Notes: a model not told the origin generated them from the sequence alone. A stretch of 64,000 nt of DNA from Gonocerus acuteangulatus (GCA_946811695.1 OX328123.1:28971037-29035036); one strand, 5' to 3'. Shown: positions 22,051 to 35,442, counted from the first letter of the stretch. Translations and numbers: made by a program.

Positions 22051-23634
22051 TGACTCACAAAACTGTTGCAATGATAGCTCTCGCTTACAAAATTTGAATA
22101 CCTCGCTGTGAGAAATGTGTGTTGGGTAAAGAAACAAATATATATGGTTTTAACACATACTTAATAATTAGAAACTAACATAATATTAATTTTATTGAAG
22201 GGTAAAAATAAATTCTGAAAAAACATTGAAAATTTAACTGATTGCAAAACTTTTGTGACTGAATTAAAACTATTAATAAACCTTATAATTTAGTACTTTC
22301 TATGCTTGTTTTGGCTTTAATTATGATCGGAATTCTATTTGGACTCCTTTTAACTAGATTGTTTGAAAATAATGACGAGATATTGTTGTATATCAATTCG
22401 TTTCGCTCACATAATTCTTCAGTCGATGATGATGAATTTTCGCACTTGGCCAAATTTAGTTTTTTACGGAACGAAAAGTGCTCAATAATATCTATATTAG
22501 GAGACCGAGGGGCCATTCTAACAAGTTAATTGAATGATTTTCAAACCATTCCACTTATTTTTACAATGTGCTTTGGATCATTATCCAGTTGAAATATAAT
22601 ATCTTCATTTGGGAAATTAATAATTGGCAGTTGAGATGACTCGAAAATACATAGATATTCCTCAAGGTTCATTTTCCCTCCTATTCTGGCAATCCGTCCA
22701 ACATTTTGGTCCTTTATGCACCCCAGACCATTTGACTGCCACCATCAAATTACTAAGTAGACTAGAATTCCCTGTTAGTAATGGGAGACCCAGGTTTTTT
22801 TCCAAAGCCAGCATTGTCCATCAGTCGCATAACGGTTCATTTCTGTTTTGTCTGACCTCACAACTCTTCTCCAGTCAGCAGTTGTCAAATTTTCATGATT
22901 ACCACAAAATTGCAGTTGTAGTTGCCTATCTTTTCTTAAGCCAATGGCTTCTTGGCCTTTACTCATGCCACATAACCATAACCTATTAGTGTTCTTGGAC
23001 TAGTTTCAGCATTCATATGAAGCCCCATGTCTGATCAAAGTCTATTTTGGCCTTGTACAGGAGTGTCGATCTCACCCATCCGAATCAGTCGAATCAGTAA
23101 CTTGCTGTTTCTTTCTGAAATTTTTCTTGGTTGACCTCCAACATGTTTGGAATAATAAAGAGTATTCTTTATAACATATCTACTTACCGTAAAAAAATTA
23201 AAACCAACTGGAGTAGCAATTAGTCTCATCGGAAGGCCTTCATTGATCAAAAGCTTAATACTGTTGTTTATCTCAGAGAAAATTGAGTTCATCCTCATTT
23301 TTTAAATTTATCTAGCTTAAATATTATTTTTTATGTCTGTTGTCCTTGGTAGTAACTATTTTAAATACTTATCTTGAAACATTACATCTTGAACTTCACT
23401 CTAAAATATCCGCCAAACAAAACAAAACAAAACTGTTGCAATGAACCAACAACAGAAATCGGATCCCTGTGAGTGCTAACAATGACTAATCCCCTCGAGA
23501 TCCTTTTAGAATTATACCTCCTAGTCCCAATTAAATTATTTTGACCCGGAGTAGTAAATATTATAGTGGTTCAATTTTTTTTTCTATATTATAACTTAAC
23601 TTACATATCATTACAACGGTTTTGTGAGTCACTG
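22048..23634 (-). mobile_element. Decayed Tc1-like (DD34E type) DNA transposon
   Basis: Inverted ends CAGTGACTCACAAAACTGTT (22048) and CAGTGACTCACAAAACCGTT (reverse from 23634), both flanked by TA; length 1587 bp is normal for Tc1 elements. On the minus strand, broken transposase pieces appear in the right order. First comes a helix-turn-helix region (about 23298-23035, ending GGQPRKISERNSKLL), then the TTADWRRVVRSDKTEMNRY segment around the second catalytic Asp (about 22880-22800), then MAPRSPNIDIIEHFS carrying the final Glu (about 22516-22470). Multiple stops and frameshifts make it non-functional. An extra copy of the inner end sequence (acaaaactgttgcaatga) lies at 23427-23444. Confidence 0.92.
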
Positions 23635-23833
23635 TATATATATGTTTGTGTGTCTGTTATCACATAACTGATGGCTTTTTCACCAAAAAGTGGTTTAAGT
23701 CGGCTGGTGTATCGCTGTACTAATATACTCGAGGAATTGAGTTCGAATTCCGAGAGTTTCTTATTTTTCTTATATCTTTGAACTTTCGTGCTAGGCTGAA
23801 GGTCAAATAATAAAAACTTCACTACACAATTCA

Positions 23834-24442
23834 GTCCAGGCAACGAAAGCTCAAAGACAGCTTTAGATGGAAATGCTGGGAACAAAATGTTTGACTTCAT
23901 GACTTTCTTCGGACTAGTTAAGAGGTGAACATATCAAAATGTTTGACTTCATGACTTTCTTCGGACTAGTTAAGAGGTGAACATATCGTCGATACAAATG
24001 CAAAGCATCGTATGTGAAAAAATGCATCTTTCATTGTCAATCTTTACTAATTTCTGCTGGACTTATGCACGGCAAATTCTTGAATCTTACATCGCTCTAT
24101 TAAAGGGAAAGTATTCCAATATCAAAAGGTCAAATCTGCCGAATATTTGACTGTCCAAAAAAAAAAAAGTTATGAATAAATGCTTTTTCACTCTGAAAAG
24201 TGGTGATTTTCACATTCGATACTTTGCATTTGTAGCGACGATATCAAAAGTCCCGCCCGTAGCCTTTGAGCCGGGGGGGGGGATTTAGAAGGTCCCATTT
24301 TTCGGGATTTCGCTTATATTTTAGAAACCCTACGTCCTAGAGAAATGATGTTCACCTCCTAACCAGCCCCACACAAAGTTACAAAGTCTAAACTTTTTTT
24401 CTAAAAACGTCCATCTATAAATGTTCGTTGCCTGGACTATTA
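23834..24442. mobile_element. MITE with ~100-bp imperfect inverted ends and an internal duplication
   Basis: The left end AGTCCAGGCAACGAAAGC is matched on the reverse strand by TAGTCCAGGCAACGAAC at the right end, and similarity continues inward to gttaagaggtgaacat / gttaggaggtgaacat. In the left arm a 52-bp segment is duplicated in tandem (23885-23936 and 23937-23988). Confidence 0.6.
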
Positions 24443-24566
24443 GTCCAACTTTACATTTTCCCTAAATGTGCCTCTTGAAGGGAGTAAGAAATGTTTTTTT
24501 AAAAGACTACAGTGCTGAACCATACCGTTATTTTGGCTTCACTTTTTTATCCAAAGTGAAGTTTTT

Positions 24567-24726
24567 AGCGCGGTTCCTCCCTCCCCCATAGGGAGGAACC
24601 CCGCTTATAAGGTTGATACAATGAAACAATCCGGAACTGCCGACTAGAAAATTTCGCGTTTCAGAACCCCTAGAGACCGAAAATAACGGTGGTTAAAATT
24701 TGTATATATATATATATATATGTATA

Positions 24727-24787
<61 letters not shown>

Positions 24788-27700
24788 CTGTTCGCTCTGT
24801 AGCTCTGAGACGAATGGTCCGATTTTGATGAAATTTGGTACAAAAATCTTTCGTCTAATTTGAAAGGTCAAGTTCGTTAACCAGCAAAATCCGCCTACTG
24901 GAAGATGGCGTTTGGGGCGAAATTCGCGCAAAAAAAATCGTAACGCTTACGTTTTTGAGTTCATACGCCTGTAAGTACTCTTTTTATATGCTTCTTGGGC
25001 TAGGAAAACGAATGAAACCATTTTCAAGGCGATAGCTTTAACTGTTTTCGAGAAAATTGGAAAAATAGTTTTTGAATACCGTTTTTGGTTTGGGTACTTA
25101 GAATCAATGGATTCAGTTGAAACATTTTCTGCATGTTCTACTTTCATTAAAACTAATATGTTAAAAGTTTTGTTACGTTTGGAGTTAAGGAAGGGTTAGA
25201 ATAAAATATTTTATTAACAGACATGAAAAGTTTTGGGAACTTTGTATACTTTCATTAATATCTCGAACACGGTTGGGAAATTTTGATAACAGTATAAAAA
25301 CTATTTGAAAGCTTTCTAAATTCTCTACAAAAAGGATTCTGAAGCAATTTTTGATTAGGGGATGTCAATCGAAGAAATAAGTGCTTAAATCTTCAAATAC
25401 GTGTGTTTAGTTCTTATGAACGGGTTTTTGTCGTTCTTTTGGTAATTTTTGTCTCTTTTCCTTAGTTTTTTATTGCTTTTTATTTTTGTGATTTATTATG
25501 TTGTATTTGTTAGGAAAATTTATTAATTAAAATAAGAAAAACAATTCATTGTTAGAAATATATCAGGCTGTATCGTATGAAATGTCAGTTTTGGATTTGC
25601 CGATTTTCTTCAAATGTCTTGAAACTGTCGAGGCTCCTACTCCGAGTTCTTTGGCATATTTCCTAGTGTTTGCAATTGCTTATAGTAGTCAAATGTATTT
25701 GCCAATAAAACAGGATACGTATAATTAGAAGCAATATTTTGTTTGTTAGAATTCGAAGATGCCGTACGAATATCTAGATTACAGTACTGGTGTTGATTTC
25801 GTTCTTTAGAATTGTTCTTGGTATTCCCTATTTTCATCTGTTACCCATAGTTTTTTTATTGCTAGTAGTTTTTTCTTATTGATAATAGAATATAAATCTA
25901 TTTGGCTATAAAACAGGATACGTAAAATTAGTAAGAATATTTCGGAGATTTCTGAGCGAAATGCCTTGTAAGATTTTCTACCTCCACGAACGACGTTTGT
26001 CCTCTATTTACCTCACATTTTAATTGGTTGCTGTTTTTAACTCGTTTCCTGCTTCACTCCACAGATGGGAAACACGCTTCTGACGTCGACCCAATGACGT
26101 CATCCGAAGTGCCTAATAAATGATTTCACGTTTTAGAACAGGTTAGATATCGAAAATAGTTGTGCTTCAAATTAGAATCTATTGTTGAGTAATTATATGA
26201 ATCTTTTGATAATAATTCCAATAGTTAAAATTATAACTCAATTGGAAAATATGTATTTCATAGAACTCATTAAACCTTTTACAGAGAACTCTATTTTTTA
26301 TTTTAATTTTCTTGATCAACAGGTCTTTGCATATATTTGAAAACTCTGTTAATATAACCTCTATATCGTTTTTGTTTAATTCAATATTATGAAATCCTTT
26401 TTTCAATGATTTTATGTTTTTAGGCCAATCTATAATTCCTGTGGGTTAATATGTTTTTTAAATTGAAGCTTTAAAGCCTCAACTGGAATATTTGTGTAAT
26501 CACCCTTCACAGTTAATTTATTAGAATCATGAGTGACCGTTTTTGTGTTACAACTAACAATCTTTGAAAACGAAGTTTAACTATCCTTGTTATTGTTATT
26601 TTCCTTCTGTTTGGCCGAAATTTTCTATTCATGGTCTAATTCTCCTTGAATTTTTTGACTAGATCAAGAACCTATTTTAAGCACTCTTAAATTCCTTAAT
26701 CTAATTCAGGAAGTTTATCAAGCTTGACATGTCACTTTTGGGTTAATACGGGTGGTCTATACCGAGTCCTTTGTTTGTAAACACAAATAGCTTTCTGAGT
26801 AACGGTAAAGGGCAGTAAAAGTATATGACTACCTGGAAGTAGACCCTGCATACAGAGAATTGCAATACGAGACCTCATTCATTCTTTCACCAGCTACCGT
26901 GTAACACCTTAGATCTGTTTATATTGTTTTACTCAATGTGAACAAGTGTTGAAAGTGCCTAAAATTTTATATTTTTATTCCTTGTTATTTTTTAATTGCT
27001 TAGAGTTGGATAATGTATTCGAAAATAAAACAGGTTAAGAAAAATAAGAAATCAATTTAATGTTAGAGATATGGATTTCCACCGGGTACTTAGAATCATG
27101 GGATTCAGTTGAAACATTTTCTGCATGTTCTACTTTCATTAAAACTAATATGTTGAAATTTTTGTTACGTTTAGAGATTAGGAAGGGCTAGAATAAAATA
27201 TTTTATTAACAGACATGAAAAGTTTTGGTAACTTTGTATACTTTTCTAAATATCTCGAAAAAGGTTGAGAATCTTGGTAAACGGAAGAATACCATTAGAA
27301 AGCTTATTAAATGCTCTTAAAAAAAGATTCTAATGAAAGTTTTGATTAGGTGATGCCAATCGGAGAAATAAGAGCTTAAAACTTTAAAGTAATTGATTTC
27401 GCTTATTCAAACTGTTTTTTTTTGTCTGTTTTTTATTCCTTGTTATTTTTTAATTGCTTATTGTTGGATAATGTATTTGAAAATAAAACAAGTTAAGAAA
27501 AATAGGAAAAACAATTTAATGTTAGAGATATGGATTTCCAAGATTCCAAGACCTTGTCACTAGCGGGTCCGTTTCTTGTGTAGCAGACCGTTCCAGGTAA
27601 GATTGTAAATCATGACCTTTCAAGACTTTACTACTCACAGGAATGGCGTTAGTGACCTTAAGGGTTGACACATCATTATAATAATTAATTAAAAAAAAAG

Positions 27701-27804
27701 ACTGGTGGAACCAAAATACTAACTGCTTCTATTTTAATCTTTCCAAATTAGACTAGGGATATGAACGGAACCGCGCTAAGATGATGCAGTCCTGCGAGAC
27801 GGAA
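24567..27804 (-). mobile_element. HX family copy, near full length
   Basis: Begins with hairpin end AGCGCGGTTCCTCCCT / AGGGAGGAACCCCGCT and has the fixed (TA)n tract (24703-24783). It ends at 27804 with GGAACCGCGCTAAGATGATG...GAGACGGA. The interior has no intact ORF. At 25575-25690 (minus strand) it carries a helix-turn-helix relic, and 26040-26165 contains a second, diverged hairpin-end segment. Confidence 0.75.
25588..25690 (-). pseudogene. Relic of a pogo/CENP-B-type helix-turn-helix inside HX
   Basis: The minus strand reads RKYAKELGVGASTVSRHLKK...KSKTDISYDTA then stop. This resembles the first helix-turn-helix of pogo/Tigger transposases (KELGVGxSTVSR). The same relic is at 31681-31780 on the plus strand in another HX copy. 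It is too short to be a functional gene. Confidence 0.5.
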
Positions 27805-27829
27805 TTTTATTATTTGACCTTCCACCTAG

Positions 27830-28048
27830 CACCAAAATTAGAAGATTAAGTAAAAGGGTCAACTGAATAATAACTTAGGTCCCTAGGCCAACCCTACCTT
27901 TAATGAATTTATTACTTGCAGTGGAGAAAAATCAGGCGACTAGAGCATTCTACTGTCCACACTCCCTGGTGTGCCTTTCGTTCAAGAACCAGATACCTCT
28001 ACAGTATCTGTCCCACTGTGCCTCGTTCCCCCGTTACGAAGTTGATTT
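27830..28048 (+). mobile_element. SINE family B, 5'-truncated copy
   Basis: Matches the body of the 20485 copy: taggtccctaggcca, agaaaaatcaggcg, gatacctctacagtatctg, gttacg.a.tgattt. The tRNA-like head is missing. Confidence 0.75.
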
Positions 28049-28049
28049 G

Positions 28050-28586
28050 ATCCACCAAGAAACTTTGCATTGGATTTTATTTAGCCAGAACTGCATGAGG
28101 AATTGTATTAATAAATGAAAACTAGTACTTGTATCAGATTAAAGGAGTTATTATAATTACTAACATCCACGCCCCATTTTACCTCATTTACAAAATAGTC
28201 CGTCTAGCAACAAGTTCGTCATATTTGCGTCTTTAGTTATAATTTTTATACCTGGTGTGGCCTTTATTGAGACGAAAGTCCACACTTTCTCAAGGATTTA
28301 TTATTTTTTTCCGTAAATTCTGACACCCCGACACTTTCAATAATGAAGCAATGAAACATAAGGCCTTCCCACGCAAGTAGTTTAGTGTCTGTCCAAGCTA
28401 GATGTACGAGCATAACAATGTTCCAGCTACCGTAAGCTCTGCACCCGTTAGATCTGGACAAGCTTCAATTGAAAAGGCCCGCTATGTTGGTGCTTTCACG
28501 CCTTTCACGCCTCTTGTAGCCATTCATACCAGCTATAGATGGCAGCCCACTTGACCTAGTTCTCACCGAGCTTCGTCACATCCTAG

Positions 28587-28676
<90 letters not shown>

Positions 28677-29270
28677 AGAGTTGAAGTCAAAGGTTTTAGG
28701 GAAAAAATAATGTAAAGTTTAGTTATTAGGGCGTATCATCCACTGTCTTGTAAAAAATTGTCAGCTTTATTAAATTAATAGGCATTTCTGAATGTATTAA
28801 ATGCAAAAACAACAAAAACTTTCAGCTCAAATGCTAGAAATAAAAATAAAATCCCCAAAACCTAAGCAACAGTAACTTTTTTTTTTTTTTTAAATCCCAA
28901 AATATTAAATATCTTGAAAACAGGTAACTTTTAGACATAGCGTTATCCAAAAAATAAATGGACTTAAAATTGTTTGTTTTGACCAAAACTATCACCTCGC
29001 GATGGATGTAGGTTCACTTACCAGTATAGAACACACTAAAACGCTGTATATGAATGTATAGTGAAATGTGCTTATGACAAGAGGTAAGGAGCTTGTCAGT
29101 TGCTAAGAGATTCCTCATGGGGCCTCTGAACTATGAGCAATAAGATATTTGGATTCGATACCAGTTTGGGATGAGTTGACGTTTTTTAGGAATAGGACCC
29201 TTGATTAATATTACATGAGAGGCTTTGGTGCATATTTATACCTATACTATGTTTCACTATAAATACAAAA
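28050..29270. other. Unassigned sequence with a TA/GA microsatellite
   Basis: No coding signal. 28591-28642 is (TA)n followed by (GA)n to 28672. Confidence 0.45.
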
Positions 29271-29272
29271 AA

Positions 29273-29993
29273 AGTCCGATTCGCAGGAACTGCGACATCT
29301 TAGCGCGGTTCCGTTCTTATCTCTAGTGTTTATGAAGGCATAGAATAGAAACAGTTATTACTTTGTTTAGATCAATAGCGAAACACCTATCCAAATGAAA
29401 TCTCAAACAAACCAGTCTTGAAAGGTCTTGATTTACAATCTTACCTGTATGGGTCAGCTATCCCATAAGTCGGGCAGAAAGGCCTCCGCACAGAGGCATT
29501 TGGAAAGCCTTGGGATCTCTCTCTTTGAACGCTACATTTTTAACAATAAATTGATTTTCTTATTTTACTTAATCTCTTTTATTGTCAAATACATTATCCG
29601 ACTATAAGCAATTTAAAAATAACAAGGAATAAAACAGACAAAAAGAACCATTCGAATAAACGAAATCAATTACTTTAAAGTTTTAAGCACTTATTTCTCC
29701 GATTGACATCGCCTAATTAAAACTTTCTTTAGAACCTTTTTTGTAGAGCATTTAGTAAGCTTTCGAATGGTAACCTTCTGCTTCCCAAGATTGTCAACGG
29801 TTTTCGAGATACTAACGAAAGTATACAAAGTTACCAAAACTTTTCTTGTCTGTTAATAAAATATTTTATCCTAACCCTTCCTTTACTCCAAACGTAACCA
29901 AAATTTCAACATATTAGTGTTGATAAAATTCGAACATGCAGAAAATGTTTCAACTGAATCCCATAATTCTAAGTACCAAAATCAAAGACAAAA
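29273..29993 (+). mobile_element. HX 5' end fragment
   Basis: AGTCCGATTCGCAGGAACTG...CTTAGCGCGGTTCC, then HX interior, interrupted at 29994 by the start of another HX copy. Confidence 0.65.
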
Positions 29994-30283
29994 AGTCCGA
30001 CTCGCAGGAACAGCAGCATCTTAGCGCGGTTCCGTTCATATCCCTAGTGTCATTTGAAAAGCTTAGAAAAGAAATAAACTTTTTTTTTTAATATATCTCG
30101 TGAAAATTGTCATATTCCTCTCGAACATCTCGAATAAAAGTGATATTAAGGCGTCAGGGACACCAACAGTAGCTAACTTTTACACAGAAGCGGGAATTAC
30201 AGAATCTGGCTCTCATTCTAAAGCAAAGCTCTATAAATCAACACAAAATATGCCTAATAAAGCCTTTCTAGAGGATACAGAAG

Positions 30284-30539
30284 CATGGGCGTATATGAGG
30301 GGGGGGGGGGCTGAGGGGGCTGCAGCCCCTCCCGAAATTTTGAATTGATGATAAAAACTTCTCGTAAAACCCTTAAAAATAATTAAATAAGATCACTTAG
30401 TTCATAAAACATATTTTATTTTACGTGTAATAGCGTTTTAGTTGCCTAAAACTATTCCAAGCTCTAAATATTTAGTATTCTATACCCTGGAAATGGTCTC
30501 AGCCCCCCCCCCCCGAAATTGTTTTTATATACGCCCATG
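30284..30539 (+). mobile_element. hAT-type MITE with perfect 8-bp target duplication
   Basis: Ends CATGGGCGTATATGAGGG and (reverse) CATGGGCGTATATAAAA. Flanked by TACAGAAG at 30276-30283 and 30540-30547. Length 256 bp. Eight-base duplications are typical of hAT elements. Confidence 0.88.
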
Positions 30540-31680
30540 TACAGAAGGATCAAGAAGAAGTACACAAGATTGAGTAGAATACCTTGCCTAATATAGCCTA
30601 TATAGAATAATATGCCGAATAAAACCTATCTAGTAAATACACAAGGACAAATAAAAGTCTTGACGAATAACAAGTCAAGAAAAAAAACATTATTTAACAA
30701 AATAAAACAAAGTTTAGTTGCCCAACTACAATAGAATAATATACCTAATTAAGTCTATGGAGTAGACACAAATGGACCAAAAACAAGTCTTGTGGAATAT
30801 TGTTTTGTTTTTTTAATTAAATACTTTTTATCAATATTGAGTATATAACCTTTGTTGAAAACTATTGATTGCTAATTGATGAATCGGTTTACAACTAAGT
30901 AGTCTTTATGAATATTTAGTATATAACCTTATGTTTGGATCTGAGTTTTTGGGGTGCTCTCCGCCAAGGCTTTGTATTTATGTCGGCAGATACCTGGGGT
31001 ATATTTACAGCTCTTGAGGATTAACTCTTAGCAGGTAAATTTCCTGCGGCCCCCTTGTTTCTACGGGCATTGAACCGCCACATTCCCTCATAGTATCTAA
31101 CCGTTGTGAAGTTTATTTTTTGGATTTAGGACTTAATATACATATGTAGACTAAATCATAGCAAGAAGTAATCCTCCGTCGTCGGTTCTTAACTATGTAG
31201 ACTCGCTAATGTTATCCAATCTTAGAAACATCGTATTTAAAATCCACAGCAAAAACACGACATTTCATCAGAATCCCCCGCTTAATAAAACATATATAGA
31301 ATAATATGCAAAATAAAGCCTATCTAGTGGATAAAAATAAAGGAAAAACGCCGTTCGTGGTGGTAGAAAATCTTAAAAGTATTTCGCTCAGAAATCTCAG
31401 AAATATTGTCACTAATTTTACGTATCCTGTTTTATAGCCAAATAGATTTATATTCTATAATCAATAAGAAAAAACTACTCGCAATAAAAAACTATGGGTA
31501 ACAGATGAAAATAGGGAATACCAAGAATAATTCTAAAGAACGAAATCAACACCAGTACTGTAATCTAGATATTCATACGGCATCTTCGAATTCTAACAAA
31601 CAAAATATTCATTCTAATTATACGTATCCTGTTTTATTGACAAATACATTTGACTACTATAAGCAATTAAAAACACTAGG

Positions 31681-31780
31681 GAATATGCCAAAGAACTCGG
31701 AGTAGGAGCCTCGACCGTTTCAAGACATTCGAAGGAAATCGACAAATCCAAAACTGACATTTCATACGGTACAGCCTGAT
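31681..31780 (+). pseudogene. Relic of a pogo/CENP-B-type helix-turn-helix inside HX
   Basis: Reads REYAKELGVGASTVSRHSKE...KSKTDISYGTA then stop; inverted counterpart of 25588-25690. Confidence 0.5.
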
Positions 31781-32877
31781 ATATTTTTAACAATGAATTG
31801 TTTTTCTTATTTTAATTAATCTGTTTTATTGTCAAATACATTATCCAACTTTAAGCAATTAAAAAATAACAAGAAATAACAACAACAAAAAGAACCGTTC
31901 GAATAAACGAAATCAATTACTTCAAAGTTTAAGCACTTATTTCTCCGATTGACATAGCCTAATCAAAAATTGTTTCAGAATCTTTTTTGTAGAACATTTA
32001 GTAAGCTTTCGCATGGTAACACTCCGTTTACCAATATTCCTAACCGTCTTCGAGATATTAGGGAATGTATACGAAGTTCCCAAAACATTTCATGTCTGTT
32101 AATAAAATATTTTATTCTAATCCTTCCTTAGCTCCAAACGTAACCAAAATTTTAACATATTAGTCTTGATGAAATTCAAAGATGCAGAAAATATTTCAAC
32201 TGAATCCCATAATTTTAAGTATCAAAATCAAAGACAAAAAGAACAGTTCGAATAAGCGAAATCAATTACTTTAAAGTTTTAAGGACTTATTTCTCCGATT
32301 GACATCGCCTAATCAAAACCTTCATCCGAACCTTTTTTGTAGAGCATTTAGTAAGCTTTCAAATGGTATTCTTCCGTTTCCCAAATTCTCAACCTTTTTC
32401 GAGATATTAAAGAAAGTATACAAAGTTACCAAAACTTTTTTATGTCTGTTAATAAAATATTTTATTCTAACCCTTCCTTAACTCCAAACGCAACCAAAAT
32501 TTCAACATATTAGTTTTAATGAAAGTAGAACATGCAGTAAATGTTTCAACTGAATCCCATGATTCTAAGTACCCAAACCAAAAACGGCATTCAAAAATTA
32601 TTTTTTCAGTTTTCTCGAAAACGGTTAAAGCTATCGCCTTGAAAATGGTTCCATTCGTTTTCCTAGCCCAAGAAGCCTATAAAAAGAGTACTTACAAGCT
32701 TATGAACTCAAAAACGTAAGCGTTACGATTTTTTTTGCGCGAATTTCGCCCCAAACGCCATCTTCCAGTGGGCGGATTTTGCTTGTTAACGAACTTGACC
32801 TTTCAATTGGACGACAGATTTTTGTACCAAATTTCATCAAAATCGGACCATCAGGGAAGCCAGAAATGAGCGAACAG

Positions 32878-32934
<57 letters not shown>

Positions 32935-33084
32935 CAAATTTGAACCACCGTTATTTTCGGTCTCTAGGGGTTCTGAAACGCGAAATTTTCTTGTCGGCAC
33001 TTCCGGATTGTTTCATTGTATCAACCTTATAAGCGGGGTTCCTCCCTATGGGGGAGGGAGGAACCGCGCTAATACACACAAACA

Positions 33085-33088
<4 letters not shown>

Positions 33089-33160
<72 letters not shown>
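33089..33160. repeat. (TA)n microsatellite
   Basis: About 70 bp of TA just outside the 3' end of an HX copy, separate from the one inside the element. Confidence 0.92.
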
Positions 33161-33161
<1 letters not shown>

Positions 33162-33582
33162 AATGATTCCGTTAACGGAATGCGATATTGCATTTCTAGG
33201 AAATAGGAATAGCTACTATTGTTTGAGGGAAAGGACAGACGTGTCCTCCTTTGCCTTCTGCAATGCCCAATATTCAATAACTCAAGAGAAAGTATTCGAA
33301 ACCATGGAAAGTAAATTTAGCGTTCGCTTTCACAGACAATCTCCAATAACGGAAACTCCTTCAGCTACGTTGACATATTTACTACAACAAAAATAATTTG
33401 AGAATTCTCTCGAGTGACAGTACATTTGGCTGACTAAATAATGGAAACTTTTAATTAGTTTCTAGAAGGATAAAGTCGGTTCATTATTATACCTGAGTTG
33501 TCACACCTGTATATTGGGTCATTCAATAATTTTAACATATTTCTCTCCATGTATGTTTGAGTATTTGAAAACGCCGGCTTTT

Positions 33583-33740
33583 AGCGCGGTTCCTCCCTCC
33601 CCCATAGGGAGGAACCCCGCTTATAGGGTTGATACAATGAAACAATCCGGAAGTGCCGACTAGAAAATTTCGCGTTTCAGAACCCCTAGAGACCGAAAAT
33701 AACGGTGGTTCAAATTTGTATATATATATATATATGTATA

Positions 33741-33793
<53 letters not shown>

Positions 33794-34503
33794 CTGTTCG
33801 CTCTCTAGCTAGAAGACGAATGGTCCGATTTTGATGAAATTTGGTACAAAAATCCTTCGTCCAATTTGAAAGGTCAAGTTCGTTAACCAGCAAAATCCGC
33901 CTACTGGAAGATGGCGTTTGGGGCGAAATTCGCGCAAAAAAAATCGTAACGCTTACGTTTTTGAGTTCATAAGCTTCTAAGTACTCGTTTTATATGATTC
34001 CTGGGCTAGGAAAACGAATGAACCCATTTTCAAGGCGATAGCTTTAACCGTTTTCGAGAAAATTGGAAAAATATTTTTTGAATACCGTTTTTGGTTTGGG
34101 TACTTAGAATCATGGGATTCAGTTGAAACATTTACTGCATCTTCTACATTCATTAAAACTAATATGTTGAAATTTTGGTTGCGTTTGGAGTTAAGGAAGG
34201 GTTAGAATAAAATATTTTATTAACAGACATAAAAAAGTTTTGGTAACTTTGTATACTTTCCCTAATATCTCAAAAAAGGTAAAGAATCTTGGTAAACGGA
34301 AGAATACCATTAGAAAGCTCATTAAATGCTCTAAAAAAAAGGTTCTAATGAAAGTTTTGATTAGGCGATGTCAATCGGAGAAATAAGAGCTTAAAACTTT
34401 AAAGTAATTGATTTCGCTTATTCGAACTGTTCTTTTTGTCTGTTTTTATTCCTTGTTGTTTTTGTTTTTTTACATATGTAAACAGATTGTAAATATTCAA
34501 TAA

Positions 34504-34539
<36 letters not shown>

Positions 34540-34903
34540 TTATTTTTTAATTGCTTATTGTTGGATAATGTATTTGACAATAAAACTGGTTAAGTAAAAT
34601 AACAAAAACAATTTATTGTTACATATATAGATTTCCAAGATTCCAAGACCTTGTCACTAGCGGGTCTGTTTCTAGTGTAGCGGACCCTTCCAGGTAAGAT
34701 TGTAAATCATGACCTTTCATGACTTTACTACTCACAGGAATGGCATTAGTGACCTTAAGGGTTGACACGCCATTATAATAATTAATTTAAAAAAAAAGAC
34801 TGGTGGAACCAAAATAATAACTGCTTCTATTTTAATCTTTCTAAATTAGACTAGGGATATGAACGGAACCGCGCTAAGATGATGCAGTCCTGCGAGACGG
34901 ACT
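33583..34903 (-). mobile_element. HX family copy, internally deleted
   Basis: Hairpin end at 33583, (TA)n at 33717-33790, other end GGAACCGCGCTAAGATGATG to 34903. Interrupted at about 34458-34536 by a short poly(A)-tailed insertion. Confidence 0.75.
34458..34536 (+). mobile_element. Severely 5'-truncated poly(A) retroposon insertion
   Basis: Relative to other HX copies, about 80 bp is added: ttttttacatatgtaaacag, attgtaaatattcaataaat, then about 30 A. It resembles the 3' end of the jockey-like LINE at 38265-38750 (AATAAATA before the A-tail). Confidence 0.65.
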
Positions 34904-35372
34904 TTTTTTGTTAGCTTCGAGCAAAGAAATAAGTTAGGTTTTACTTATTACGATTTTATTATTGAACTAGCCTACCCTTGCGAACATTCGCCCTATATCA
35001 ATGTGGTTATTGTGATTCAACATATTGTACTCATCGTCTATTGGGAATAGCCGAGCAGAACAATATGTTTTAGGCTGCTTATGTATCTGTCGCGTGATGA
35101 AATGTGATTTGTCACATGATGTTACTGTTGAAAGTAAGGCGTTGACACATACATAGTTGTTCTGCAGAAGCTGTTGTTAGTGTACATGTAGTATGGTTTG
35201 CCTGCGACTCCGTTGAACAAATCGTTTTTAGCGCGATTCCTCCCTCCCCCATAGGGAGGAACCCCGCTTATAAGGTTGATCTCATGACGCAATCCAGAAG
35301 TGCAGACTAGAAAATTTTGCGTTTCAGAACCCCTAGAGACCGAATGTGATGGTGGTTCAAATTTGTATATAT

Positions 35373-35442
<70 letters not shown>

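Larger units (their letters stand above)
29994..33070 (+). mobile_element. HX family copy, near full length (about 3.1 kb)
   Basis: Starts AGTCCGACTCGCAGGAAC, with CTTAGCGCGGTTCC about 30 bp in, and ends with hairpin GGGGTTCCTCCCT / AGGGAGGAACCGCGCT at 33070. Interior: a hAT MITE at 30284-30539, a helix-turn-helix relic at 31681-31780 and the fixed (TA)n at 32882-32929. No Rep/helicase or transposase gene is intact, so it is non-autonomous. Confidence 0.78.

Noticed and set aside
28264..28461. 65-codon minus-strand frame near the SINE copy
   Set aside because: No recognisable domain, splice context or conservation cue; length is within chance expectation.
32519..32719. Similar ~66-codon frame (MKVEHA.NVSTES...) found in several HX copies
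   Set aside because: It recurs because the DNA is a repeat, and substitutions and indels do not respect the frame. The next frame (REFRPKRHLPV...) is likewise interrupted. Considered as a possible HX protein but no domain is visible.
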